Assembly (NCBI RefSeq): GCF_019578655.1 | Contig: NC_063261.1 | Span: 19,830,216-19,894,215, forward strand | DNA length: 64,000 nucleotides | Direction: 5' to 3' | Origin: Ricinus communis | Taxonomy: Eukaryota > Streptophyta > Magnoliopsida > Malpighiales > Euphorbiaceae | Part shown: piece after piece, positions 23,211-34,405 of the stretch | Position numbering within the stretch: position 1 is the stretch's first letter | How the letters are laid out: each line of letters starts with the position of its first letter | The notes under the pieces: model-generated | The model's input: only the letters and a program-made list of their open reading frames with translations | Told to the model about the DNA's origin: nothing | The model's database searches: none | Translations under genes and position numbers: made by a program

Positions 23211-26200
23211 TTCCCTCCTTCTTTAAGATGATTCGTCCTCGAATCAAGTTCATCACCTACATTAAAAGGACTCAAATCAGCAACATTAAATGTACCACTC
23301 ACATTATACTCACCTTTCAAGTCAATCTTGTAGGCATTGTCATTGATCCTCTCAAGGACTTGAAATGGACCATCACCCCTCGGACTTAGTTTAGACTTTC
23401 TTTGATTTGGGAACCTTTCCTTGCGAAAATGCACCCAAACCCAATCTCCAGGTTAGAATACCTTTAGAATTCGTCCTTTATTAACCCTCTCGGCCACTTT
23501 TGCATTTTGCTTCTCAATTCTCTCTTTAACTTGTTTGTGTAGCTTTTTAACCAAATCTGCCTTAGAAGAACCTTCAACACTAACAAGCTTGTTAAGAGGC
23601 AAAGGAATCAAATCAATAGGAGTTAAAGGATTAAAGCCATATACAACTTCAAATGGTGAAATGTGTGTAGTGCTATGAACAGCTCTATTATATGTAAATT
23701 CAACATATGGCAACAAATCCTCCCAAGATTTTAAATTCCTAGAAATCAAAGCACGAAGCAACTGAACCAAAGTCCTATTCACAACTTCAGTTTGTCCATC
23801 TGTCTGTGGATGGCAAGTAGTAGAAAAAAGCAATTTAGTTCCTAACTTACCCCATAGCACACGCTAAAAGTGACTTAGAAATTTAACATCTCTATCACTA
23901 ACAATAGTCCTAGGTACACCATGCAAACGCACAACTTCCCTAAGAAACAAATCAGCAATATGGACAACATCATCACTTTTATGGCAAGGGATAAAGTGAG
24001 CCATTTTACTAAACCTATCCATAACAACAAATATACTATTTCTACCTTTCCTAGATCTCGGCAAACCAAGTACAAAGTCCATAGGCACATTTGTCCAAGG
24101 AACATCAGGAATAGGTAAAGGTGTATATAACCCATGGGGTTGCAATTTGGACTTAGCTTTCAAACACACAATGCATTGACCATAAATTTTATGCACATCA
24201 CGTTTCATGCATGGCCAATAAAAATGCTCAATCAGAATATCATAAGTCTTTTGCACCCCAAAATGACCCATTAAACCGCCCCCATGTGCTTCCCTAACCA
24301 ATACAGCCCGCAAAGAACAATTAGGAATACAAAGGTGATTTTTGTTGAAAAGAAACCCCTCAAACACATAAAAATCAGCAGAAACAATCCCATTAGCACA
24401 AGTTGTAAACATGCCACTGAAATCATTATCACTCACATACAACTTTTTTGTGAACTCAAAGCCCAGCAATTTAGAATCAAGAGTAGTAAGTAAAGCATAC
24501 CTGCGAGATAGTGCATCAGCAACCACATTCTCCTTACCTTTCTTGTATTTGATCACATATGGGAATGTCTCAATGAACTCCATCCACTTAGCATGTCTTC
24601 GGTTCAGTTTGTCTTGCCCCTTGAGATGCTTCAAACTCTCATGATCTGTGTGGATAACAAATTCTTTGGGCCATAAATAGTGTTGCCATGTTTGCAAGGC
24701 CCGAACCAAAGCATAGAGTTCTTTGTCATAGGTTGGGTACCGAAGGGCTGCTCCATTTAGTTTTTCACTAAAATAGCATATAGGTCTGCCTTCTTGCATC
24801 AAAATAGCCCCAATCCCAATGCCACTAGCATCACACTCAATCTCAAAGGTTTTGTCAAAGTTAGGTAAAACCAACAAAGGAGCAGCACACAACTTATCTT
24901 TAAGCATATTAAAAGCATGTTCTTGTGCATCACCCCAAGTAAACCCAACATTTTTCTTGACAAGTTCGTTCAAAGGTGCAGCTATACTACTAAAGTCCTT
25001 AATGAACCTCCTATAGAAACTAGCCAAGCCATGAAAAACTCCTAACTTGGCTAATGTTTTTAGGTGTTGGCCACTCCCTAATTGCTTCCACTTTCTCCAC
25101 ATCAACCTCGAGCCCCTTTGAACTAACAACAAAACCAAGGAAATTAACTTTATCCATGCAAAAGGCACACTTTTTCAAATTGGCATACAATTTTTCTACC
25201 CTAAAAATGTCTAGAACCCTACGCACATGCATGACATGATCATCAATGGACTCGGAATAAACTAAGATATCATCAAAATACACAACCATAAATTTACCAA
25301 GACACTCACGCAAGACATGGTTCATCAACCTCATAAAAGTACTTGTGAGCCCAAACGGCATAACTAACCACTCATAAAGACCATACTTAGTCTTAAAAGC
25401 CATTTTCATGCGAATTTGATAATAACCAGAATGCAAATCAATCTTAGTAAACAAACATGCACCATGCAACTCATCAAGCATATCATCTAACCTAGGAATG
25501 GGATGACAATACTTTACCGTTATTTTATTGATTGCACGGCAATCCACACACATTCTCCATGTGCCATCCTTCTTTGGAACTAAAATCACTGGAACCACAC
25601 AAGGACTTAAGCTCTCACGCACATACCCCTTTCACATCAGTTCTTCCACTTGCCTTTGAAGCTCCTTTGTCTCCTCTAGATTACTTCTATAGGCTGGTCT
25701 ATTTAGTATGGAAGCCCCGGGTATGAAGTCTATTTGATGTTCTATCCCTCTTTGAGGAGGTAATCCACTTGGCATTTCCTCGAGAAAGACATCAGCAAAT
25801 TCCTGCAAAAGATTAGCAAACACATTCGGCAAGGAAAGATCAAGTTCGGTAATGTTCAAATATACATCTTTATAAGTAACAACAAATAACATCCGACTTG
25901 AATGAAATGCATGCCTAACTTCACTTTCCCTAGCCAAAAAACTACCCTTTGCCTTTGTTTTCTCTTTAGGCTGAATCTCACCCTTTGGGTTTTCATGCTC
26001 CTTTTTGTTATTTTCAGCCTCACGCCTCTCTCTTTCCAACTTACATTGGTCATTATACACTTCCTTAGGAGAAAGAGGTGTCAAAGTAACTTTTCTCCCA
26101 TCCTTCACAAATGAATACCTATTTAGAAAACCATCATGGAAAGCCCTTGTATCAAATTCCCATGGCCTACCTAACAAGATATGGCCAGCATGCATTGGCA

Positions 26201-27829
26201 CTACATCACATAGCGCCTCATCTGAATATCTACCAATTGTGAAAGGTACAATAACTTGCTTATTCACTTTGATCTCACCACAATTATTTAACCATAACAA
26301 TTTATAAGGTCTAGGATGTGGAATTAGATTTAAACCCAATTTTTCAACCATTAAAGTGCTAGCAACATTTGTACAACTACCGCCATCAATAATAACAAGA
26401 CAAGTCTTACCTTGTACATGGCATCTTGTGTGGAAAATGTTGTCTCTTTGCTGCTCCAAGGTATCATCTTCCTTCATTTGAACACTTAGTGTGCGCCTAG
26501 CCACCAAGAGCTCACCTCCCATGGGACCCTCAATGCAATCATCGCTGCCGTCTTCCAATTGTGGTATCTCATCATCATTATTACTCTATTCACTTGCTGT
26601 TTCAATCTCCCCGTGGTCTCTAGCCACCATTGCCCGCTTGTTTGGACATTGTGAAGCAATATGGCCACGCCCCAAGCATTTGAAACACTTGATGTCTCTA
26701 TTCTTTTCTTTGTTACTTTCGGGTTTAGATGTGTCTTTGTTGCTTGAAATGCTTTTCCCTTTATTGTCATTGGGAATAACCTTATCATCACCTTTCTTAC
26801 CTCCTTTCCAAGAATTAGACCAATGTGGCCTCCCACTCGAAGTGCCCTTATATTCAAACCTTGTTGTCCATCTAGGTTTTAGTTGCTTTTCTACCTTAAT
26901 TGCAATGTGAACTAACTCCTCAAGCTCCACATAATGTTGTAACTCTACCCTATCAGCAATCTCCTTATTAATCCCACCAATGAATCGTGCCATGGTAGCT
27001 TCTCTATCCTCATCCAAATTAGCCCTAGTCATGAGCATTTCCATCTCCTTATAATAATCCTCAACACTCTTTGTACCTTGCCTCAAAGATTGGAGTCTTT
27101 GATGTAACTCCCTAAGGTAATGTCTAGGTACAAAACGCCTTCTCATGATAGTTTTAAGTGCATTCCAACTACCAATAGGTTCTTCCATGTTCCTCCTCCT
27201 ACTAACCACCAACTGATCCCACCAAACTATAACATAGTCACTAAATTGGGTAACCACCAATTTCACCTTTTTCTCCTCTGAAAAGTTATGGCAATCAAAG
27301 ATAAGGTTAACTCGTTTTTCCCATTCCAAATATGCCTCCGGATCAGTTTTCCCCAAGAAGGCAAGAATCCTAAGTTTGATACTACCCAAGTTCCTATCAA
27401 CATCATCATAGGTCCCATAACCACCAAACTCACCACCAAAGTGTCCTCTACCTCTACTAAGATTTTGGTATCTCCTATCTCCTCTACCCATGCCTCTACC
27501 AACCCCACCATAGGTTGCATTATCATACTCCTCAAAACCCTCATCAAAGTCATCATCATTCACCCAAATTGGTTGCCCATGATTACCTTGCACATTCCCC
27601 CTTCATTAAGCCTATTTCCCAGACCTCGGGCAAGTGCATTAATTTGGTCCATAATGGCTTGTTGATTGGTTGCCATTTCCCTTTGTTGGGTTGCCATGTC
27701 AAGTTGCAACCTCTCCATTTGCTCATTCATATTTCTTATGCTTCGTTGCACCCTCTCATTTTCATGCATTTGTACCGCGGGTATGCCGGTAGTTGGCACA
27801 TTATTACCTCCACTAGAACCACTTGACAT
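22946..27829 (-). pseudogene. CRM-like gag-pol polyprotein, broken
   Basis: Starts at the ATG at 27829 (MSSGSSGGNN). Gag runs to 26586 with zinc knuckle CFKCLGRGHIASQC near 26680. Protease lies at about 26400 (IIDGGSCTNVAS), reverse transcriptase at 25620-25040 ([28 protein letters not shown]), RNase H at 24860-24500 ([34 protein letters not shown]). Integrase HHCC is near 24290-24150, the core at 24080-23700 (SDRDVKF, HPQTDGQTEVVNR), and the GDGPFQV C-terminus near 23370. Lesions: a one-base frameshift in a G run near 27600, in-frame stops at 26586, 25632, 23864 and 23453, and a one-base insertion in a T run at 25034-25038. At 25632 and 23864 the stops sit where related proteins usually have Arg and Trp. 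The protein ends at 22946, inside the LTR. The element cannot move on its own. Confidence 0.88.
23211..23225 (-). other. Polypurine tract of the CRM-like element
   Basis: The minus strand reads AAAGAAGGAGGGAA directly before the 3' LTR start TGATATGG. It lies inside the polyprotein reading frame, which fixes the LTR boundary. Confidence 0.8.
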
Positions 27830-29139
27830 GCTGCAATAAAAGTTAGTATGCAATAAAAAAATAAATCGAAGGAAATTAAGGACCTCACCAACACTCCCTC
27901 ACGTGTTTACTCTCAATTAATGGGGATGGTCACTCGTGTTTCACACAATCAAGAATGATCACGTAAGGCTGAAAACTCACACCACTCAGGTTGTTTTCAA
28001 GGATTCTTATGTGAATCAATAACCACACATCAAGTTATTTCACTATGCTTGCAATGCACCAAGAATTATGATCTAAAAGCTTAGTTGAGGCAAAACGCAA
28101 AAGTCAAGAAAATTAAACAAATAGTCATGCTTTAAATAAAATTAGGACTACAAACAAGCGAAAACTTCAAACGGATGCAAATGACATATGAAGAAATAAT
28201 CTAGATGTAAGAAACAAGAAAGATGCAGTTCAGCTTGAAATAGGAAAAGAAGGAATAGTAACAAAAACAAGTGTTTAATGAATCAAGAACAATGAAAAAC
28301 TCAAAAAGAAGCAATGGGCATGTAAAAGGAACGAAAATAAGGTGAAAGAAATAAGAAATTAAGTTCAAGAACTAAGCAATCATGTTTCAACCCGAATGGA
28401 AAATTTCTAACCAAACAGCATTGGAAACAAGATTTTAAAGCTCAAGAACGAATTAAGACTTCAATTTGATGTATAAGACATGTAAGGAATAAATTTAGGA
28501 AGCAAAAATCACAAAGAAGGTTGATCAAGAAAGAAGGTTACCTCTTTATGCTTTAAATGTGTCAAATCTGCCTGAACTCAAAAGACACACAAAGAAGGGA
28601 ATAAATGAAGGACAAAAATGAATTTAGAGCTGAATTAATTCAAATAAGATGGTATGTATAGGGCTTAGGTCATTGGAATTTAATGTCCCTTTGAATCTTC
28701 TCAAATAGCCACCTAATCCTTATTTGTGTAGGATTGTGAAAATCTCCCTAATTTCCTCTTAATTTTAGGAAACTTTTAAGACCAGCTGTAATAGGAACCT
28801 TTTAACAACCCTAATATCTATATAATCACCCCAAGAACAATGATTTCAACACCAAACACGTTCTTCCACTAACGAAGACAATCAAACCAATCAGACCTAT
28901 TCCTTTTTTTTTTTTTTTGCTAATTCAGATCTGATTTTTTTTTTAATCAGAATCAAAACTACAAGAACTAAACAATGTAGATTTCAAGAATACCAAGAAT
29001 ACTTCAAGAACAATATCAAGAACTCAAGGAAAACAAACAATAACTTAAAGAAAAGGGATAAATAACCTTAGCTTTATCTTTAGTTTTCTTGTTGTCCTCT
29101 CCATCAAGTCCATCTTTAAGCTTGGCCATGTCCATATCA
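27830..29139 (-). other. 5' leader and atypical 5' LTR region of the CRM-like element
   Basis: Only 29139-29067 matches the 3' LTR, essentially base for base. The next ~1.2 kb towards gag has no similarity I can see to the rest of the 719-bp LTR, apart from a short shared AGGTGGCTAT. I found no tRNA-iMet type primer site. GGTAACC near 28540 and TTATTGCAG just before the gag ATG look like a splice donor and acceptor, so a leader intron is possible. Confidence 0.45.
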
Positions 29140-29879
29140 GGTTCATTACAAGTCTTGATGATAGATTCCAATAAACAGAGAGGATACTTGAAGATCAACA
29201 AGCCTCGATTAAGAACATAGAGCATCAAGTAGGCTTAATCTTCAAGTTATTAGCTGAAGAGCAATTGGGAACTCCATAAAATGCTACTGAATCCGAGGAA
29301 CACTTGAGCGCCATCACTTTCTGTTCAGATGAGAATTTTTCTGGTTTATCAACTATGTTTGACAATGATGCTTTTGTGCAAGACGACTCTTTGAACATGG
29401 AGATGGAACCAGAAAAGGAAGAGGCAAATATGATCCCTCTGAAAGACTATCAACAGGAATACACAGTTGATGATGCTGAGTTGCAGTTAAAGAAATTTTT
29501 GGTGGATTTTCCACAAGTCCCTTCGATGATGGAAGATGAGCACGAGTTATCCAATGAAGAAGTCTTGGAGGAGCTCGAGTTTCTTCTAGCAAGTGAACCA
29601 AGACAAGGACTAGAGGAAACCATGGACGTTCCTGAAGAAATTGCCCAACCGTCAATCCTTCCAATTGGTGAAACTTCAGCTTTCAAATTAGAAGAGCCCC
29701 TAGAGCATCATGACTACGTGCAATTATACGAGGAGCGAGTCTTGCCCATCATACTAGCAGCTTGCTTGATAGTCGGGAAGAGGATACTGACGATTATCCC
29801 TCTAAGCGGATACTTGAAGCCATTTGCTTGGAAGAAGGATGGATGGTCGTCAATCACGCCCGTTTGCTTTTCACCATGA

Positions 29880-31513
29880 GTCCAGCTAAGAAGACTCATC
29901 ACATAAAAAAGAAGCAGTTTTGGGAGGCACCCCAATTTTTTTTATCTTTAATCTCTAATATTTTAACCTTTTATTTTGAAACATTTTTTTAGTTTTAGTT
30001 TTCATATTTTATTTAACTTTTGTTTCAGTTTCGATTTTAATTCCTTATTTTATTATTTGCAGCCACTCTTCTACCACAAATTAGCCAGCGCCCTGATATC
30101 CCTAATGATGCACCTCTTTTCACTCTAGAGCCATAGTCAAGGCAGTATTAGTTCTTTTCCCTTTTGCATTTCTTATATTTTGTACACTGAGGACAGTGTG
30201 TCCTTCAAGTGTGGGGTGGGTGATATTTATCCCATCTTAATTATTTGTTTATTCTTTGTGCAATTTTTTGTAAAATTTTGAAAAATTTTCATTTTGTTTC
30301 GATGCTCTTACTGTTGACTTGCTTTTGAAATCCTGTTTATGTCCATGTGATCGGGTAAAACCGATAGTGTTGAGTTTCGTAGAAGAATGTAAGATAATTA
30401 GTTTGAGTTTTGCACTAAGTTGCTTTGGTTTATTTAATTCTGTTTTGATGATTTTTGTTTGGAACCTACTCAAAAGCACACTTGTGAGAAATTGAGCCTA
30501 AATTGTAAGCATACACTTTATATGCTCGTATTTATTTCTTGTTGAGAGTGTCAATTACTGTCTTTACTTTTAGAACTTGCTCGGTAATGCTTATGAGGAC
30601 CACAAGGATAGTTTAACATTTTGGTATGATAGAGGCACTTAGGTTTTTCATTCTAGCCAAATAGCCTTCATTCCTTTATTGATTCTGTAGATAACCCCTT
30701 CTTTCACTATTTTTTTATCATTCCATTACCACTTAGTTTTATTCTACTTTGGGTTATGATTTTGTACGTGAGTTGTTTTTATTGGGAATTTTTATCTTGG
30801 GAATAGCTTTGGAATCTTGTAGCAGCTTACTTCAATCCAAAAAGAAATTCACTCTATTATGAAAATGTTCTTCCCTTATGAGAAAAAAGAAAAAAAAAAG
30901 AAAAAAAGAAAGAAGAAAAATATAGAAATAGAAGAATAAGAGGGAAATGTGATGAAAAGAAAGAAAGTAAGTGAGCTAAACATTTTGACTTGATTCCTAT
31001 TTCCCACCTTGGACTACTGTTCATTGTTTATCCCTTATAATTTTTGTGGCTTGTGTGCATGTCATTTATCTCATTGCAGAACACCATAGGTTCAACTCTT
31101 ACCAAATTTACCTACCCTTACCTAATCCCCATTACAACCCTTATAAAGACCTCTTGACATGGTTGTTGACTCTCCATAAGTGGTAAGAGTAGGATTTAAG
31201 AGCAAGCATATAGTAAGTAAGGCAGTAGTTGATGCATTGAGCGATTAAACACTACCCTTTAAACACTTTGAGTGACTTAGAGTGAATCTGGTGAGGAGTT
31301 GGTTCTGAATAATTTTGTTGAGACAGTATTTTACGAATTATTGGCATCTTGGTTATGATACTTAAATTGATTGCTTCGTTTCTTTTTGTTTGACTTATGC
31401 TTGTTAAGAATATGTGCAGGAGCTCTCTAGCTTGTTTGTCAGTTTAAGTATTGTTCCTTAGTGGTTTATTTTCCTTATTTTACTTTTGATTGCTTGAGGA
31501 CAAGCAATGAGCT
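29880..31513 (+). other. 3' untranslated internal region of the Athila-like element
   Basis: No coding frame. Contains ACTGAGGACAGTGTGTCC followed by CAAGTGTGGGGTGGG near 30187-30225, and TTGAGGACAAGCAA near 31492. These phrases are characteristic of the 3' non-coding part of Athila-type elements. An A/G-rich run lies at about 30884-30970. Confidence 0.6.
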
Positions 31514-31528
31514 AAGTGTGGGGTTATT
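31514..31528 (+). other. Polypurine tract region of the Athila-like element
   Basis: AAGTGTGGGGTTATT immediately precedes the right LTR. The GTGTGGGG core is the usual Athila-type plus-strand primer site. Confidence 0.65.
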
Positions 31529-32984
31529 TGATGTGCGTAAAATACACACATCTAAATGGGATTTTTAAGATTAATTTTATGGACATTTGGATGTGAATTG
31601 GTCCCAACACTCACCCTATACGTCTGTTTGTGTGCATTAAGTCCAAAAAAAGTCAAAGGATGATAAAGGGAAGAATTTGAGCATAATTGGACGCTGAAGC
31701 TGCAGAAACAAGCTAAAATACGAGCATGAGGAAGCTGAACATGGCCATGTTGGTTTCAACACTGGCCGTGTTCCCAACACGTGCACCAACACGGCCGTGT
31801 TGGGTGTCATCAAACATAAAAGAAAAATAAATTCTTAGGGAGCATGACCACAGAGAGTAACACGACCATAAACACCACACAGTGTTGGGAACACGGCCAC
31901 CAACACGGCCGTGTTGGCGGCGACAGGGAGAATTAATTAAAAGAAAGAAGAGAGGAAAGAAAGAAAAAAGGAGCGGGGGAGAACATCCCAAACCTTAATT
32001 TTTCTCTCCCTAAGAGTTTTTTGAGCTGAAACCAAGGGAAAAGGAGACTTGGATCAAGGTTTCAATCGGATTCCCTTGAAGGATTGAAGATTGGGAGAGG
32101 TTCATTGATTGATTTTCAAATCGAGTAAGAGAAACAAGAATCGATTCAATTGGAGCAAAAGGAACTGGGGCTGTTTACTCTCATCCAAGGGTGTAATCGG
32201 GTTTTCTCTACCTTTGCTTATTATTGTGATTGAATTCTTGTATATTTTGATAATGAACATGATTAGCTAGATTGATTTAATCTATTGGGATTTCTTTACT
32301 ATGTTGGCTTGATATTATATTGTTGGATTGTTTGGGATAATTTTGTATTCTTCTTGCTTTCAGTATTAATAAGATAATGCATTATTCATGAGACGTTGTG
32401 AATCGTGATGTTTAGATTGCTTTGTGAGATTGAGAAATTCATTTGGCAATTGGAATTTTGAATAGCAAGAACTAGTTAATAATCGCTTAGAGATAAGGAC
32501 AATTAACTAGCCGGATTAAGAATTAACAAAGCTTAATAGAGGCGGATTAAAGCTTAATGCTAATTTAAGAATCAGTCGTTAGGAAGAGATTCCAACTTTA
32601 GGTTATTAGGTTTAGGAATTCGGTTATCTCGAAAGAGAAACCGAATTCGGTTAAGAATTCATCCACAGGTAGCATAATTAGACTCACCGATCCTTTATCT
32701 TTTGTTTGGTTGCCAACTAGTTTAGATTCCATTTGGGTTTGTCTTCTTGCCTTGATTATCTCATTTATCAATTACTCCTGCATCTCCCTTAGAACTTAGC
32801 TTGTAGCTATTAGTTAGTTTAGAAAGTATTCATCACTCATTTTAGGTTAATATAACAAAGAACAAAGGAGTAACTCTGGGCTTTCACTTTTCCGAGGAAT
32901 ACGACCTTGATACTCGCCATTAGTGCTAGACTGCATCGATAGGTACACTGTCTTAGATTGTAGCTAACACGATTTAGCCTATCA
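31529..32984 (+). repeat. 3' LTR of the Athila-like element
   Basis: 1456 bp. Contains two perfect 18-bp palindromes CCAACACGGCCGTGTTGG at 31786-31803 and 31900-31917. The 29 bp beginning near 31768 have no counterpart in the 5' LTR. Confidence 0.9.
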
Positions 32985-33764
32985 CATTGCTAGATGATAA
33001 TCTTGATATATGAAATATGAATTAAGTTAATTAGAGAATTAATATTGAATTAAAAGGGTTTAATTCATAATCTATAATTCATTGCCAACATGTTAGGAAC
33101 TTGTTGGATCACACACAAATTGGCTTAAAGTTGAGATTAAAATGAGACTTAAGATTGGGCTTAAACTTATATACATTGGGCGTAATTAAAAGTTAATTAG
33201 TTTAATAGATATTGGGCTATGATATTCGGCTATAAGGGCCCTACAACTATGCTTATGTATTAATTAAGTTAACTTAGTCTAAACAAGCTCAATTAAGGCC
33301 CAAATTAAGAGTAAGTAAGGCCTTGCTTGTTATAAGACTAGGTTAAATCCCATGTATATATATGAAGTATGATAGGCAGCTAGGTATGTGCATGTGTAAA
33401 GGAGAATGATACCATCAACACTTAATTAATTAGATTAATTAAGATTCAACCTAGCTTGGAACTAGCATTCACTCCTCATCATCTCCACTCTTTCTCTTGT
33501 GAAGGATTGTTCATAGGAGATTCCAACTTTGGAGCTTGTGTGGATTACCATTAGAGGCTGGTCATTTGAGTAGCTTTAAAGTGCATCAATCATCCTTGAA
33601 GAATCAAGAATCAATAAAGCAAGAAGCACTCTTTAGAATAGGCAGCACACACCCTTTGTAAGATGTTATGACTATCTAAATCTATGAGATCCTTGGTGGG
33701 AATTAAAAAAATTTAAATTACTTTTGTTGCGCTTTTTCTTATGTTTTAATTTCAATTCCAAACA

Positions 33765-34405
33765 CCTTAAACTTGAGATAACAATATATTATCTTATATG
33801 AGGATTACTATACTTTGATACTATCTTATGTTCTCCTATCCATGGAGCGCCCAAGGGATAGTCATTGGGTATACTAAAAGTCATATGAAGATAATAAGTT
33901 ATCAATTAAGAATTCATTGCCCAAGGTAATATGTCATGGGACCTTATCCTACTAATTCTTGATATGCTTTAATAGAGTTGGCAATTATCAAGAACAAATA
34001 TGATTGATTCAATTATAGAGTTGACACTTGTATCCATGCTCTATGAATCAATTAGGATAAAAGTATAATGGAAGGATTAAATTACATTGTGAGATTGTTC
34101 ACTGTGATTAAAGCACTTCAATCCTTCCTCACATTTTAGTGGTCATAATGCATTGCTAGATGTCAATCTTGATCTATGAAATATGAATTAAGTTAATTAT
34201 AGAATTAATATTGAATTAAAAGGGTTTAATTTATAATCCATAATTCATTGCCAATATGTTAGGAACCTTTTAGGTCACACACAAATGGGCTTAAATTAGA
34301 TATTAAAATGAGGCTTAAGATTGGGCTTAAGCTTATATACATTGGGCCTAACTAAAAGTTAATTAGTCTAATACATATTGGGCTATAATATTCGTCTATA
34401 AGGGC
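33765..34405 (+). mobile_element. Copia-family LTR copy D (continuation of copy B, truncated)
   Basis: Begins with CCTTAAACTTGAGAT, resuming copy B exactly where the solo LTR interrupted it. It matches copies A and C to about CTATAAGGGC at 34405, where similarity ends abruptly. The 3' end of this LTR is lost. A short internal deletion relative to copy C lies near 33965. Confidence 0.65.

Larger units (their letters stand above)
22492..29139 (-). mobile_element. CRM-like chromoviral Ty3/gypsy retrotransposon nested in the Athila-like element
   Basis: 6648 bp, inserted in reverse orientation with target duplication GGTTC (22487-22491 and 29140-29144). The 3' LTR (minus sense) is 23210-22492, 719 bp. 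A purine tract AAAGAAGGAGGGAA lies immediately before it. The polyprotein reading frame runs through the purine tract into the LTR, a layout known from CRM elements. Gag, protease, reverse transcriptase, RNase H and integrase occur in normal gypsy order but are broken by several stops and frameshifts. The 5' LTR begins identically at 29139 for 73 bp and then differs entirely from the 3' LTR. The clade call (CRM rather than another chromovirus) rests on the LTR-overlapping C-terminus and is tentative. Confidence 0.85.
22051..29879 (+). pseudogene. Gag-tail-like ORF of the Athila-like element, split by the nested CRM-like element
   Basis: The frame opens at the ATG at 22051, has a TAG at about 22120, and continues through 22491. 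It resumes in the same frame at 29145 once the inner element and one GGTTC copy are left out, with further in-frame TAA codons near 29181 and 29271, and runs to 29879. It contains a CCHC-like knuckle (CEFCCGLHLSNDC, near 22220), a Tyr/Asn/Ser-rich block (STYNQEWSTHS) and, after the junction, a helical segment recalling Athila gag, then an acidic Glu-rich region. The large N-terminal gag domain and all pol domains are absent. Function is unknown; a packaging or RNA-binding role would be a guess. The three premature stops make it non-functional as it stands. Confidence 0.65.
20451..32984 (+). mobile_element. Athila-like non-autonomous Ty3/gypsy LTR retrotransposon (12.5 kb with nested insertion, 5.9 kb without)
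   Basis: Left LTR 20451-21877 (1427 bp) and right LTR 31529-32984 (1456 bp) both start TGATGTGCGTAAAATACACA and end in ATCA. The 5-bp target duplication CATTG flanks them (20446-20450 and 32985-32989). The uninterrupted target string GATGCATTGCTAG is seen in the sister LTR near 18456. A tRNA-Asp primer site follows the left LTR and a G-rich polypurine tract precedes the right LTR. The internal region encodes only a gag-tail-like protein with a zinc knuckle. There is no protease, reverse transcriptase or integrase in this orientation, so it must be mobilised in trans. About a dozen differences in the first ~235 LTR bases, nearly all transitions, point to a moderately old insertion. Confidence 0.9.
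19474..33764 (+). mobile_element. Copia-family solo LTR (copy C), split by a nested gypsy element
   Basis: Starts TGTTAGAGTATGCC and ends TTCAATTCCAAACA, with terminal TG and CA. It is flanked by the 5-bp duplication CCTTA (19469-19473 and 33765-33769) inside an older LTR of the same family. After removal of the gypsy insertion at 20451-32984 and one CATTG copy, it is about 1.75 kb. No copia coding sequence or second LTR belongs to it, so it is a solo LTR, the usual product of LTR-LTR recombination. Confidence 0.8.

Noticed and set aside
29353..29935. Minus-strand frames opposite the Athila-like gag tail.
   Set aside because: They are shadows of the plus-strand frame, which continues across the insertion site and shows gag-like motifs.
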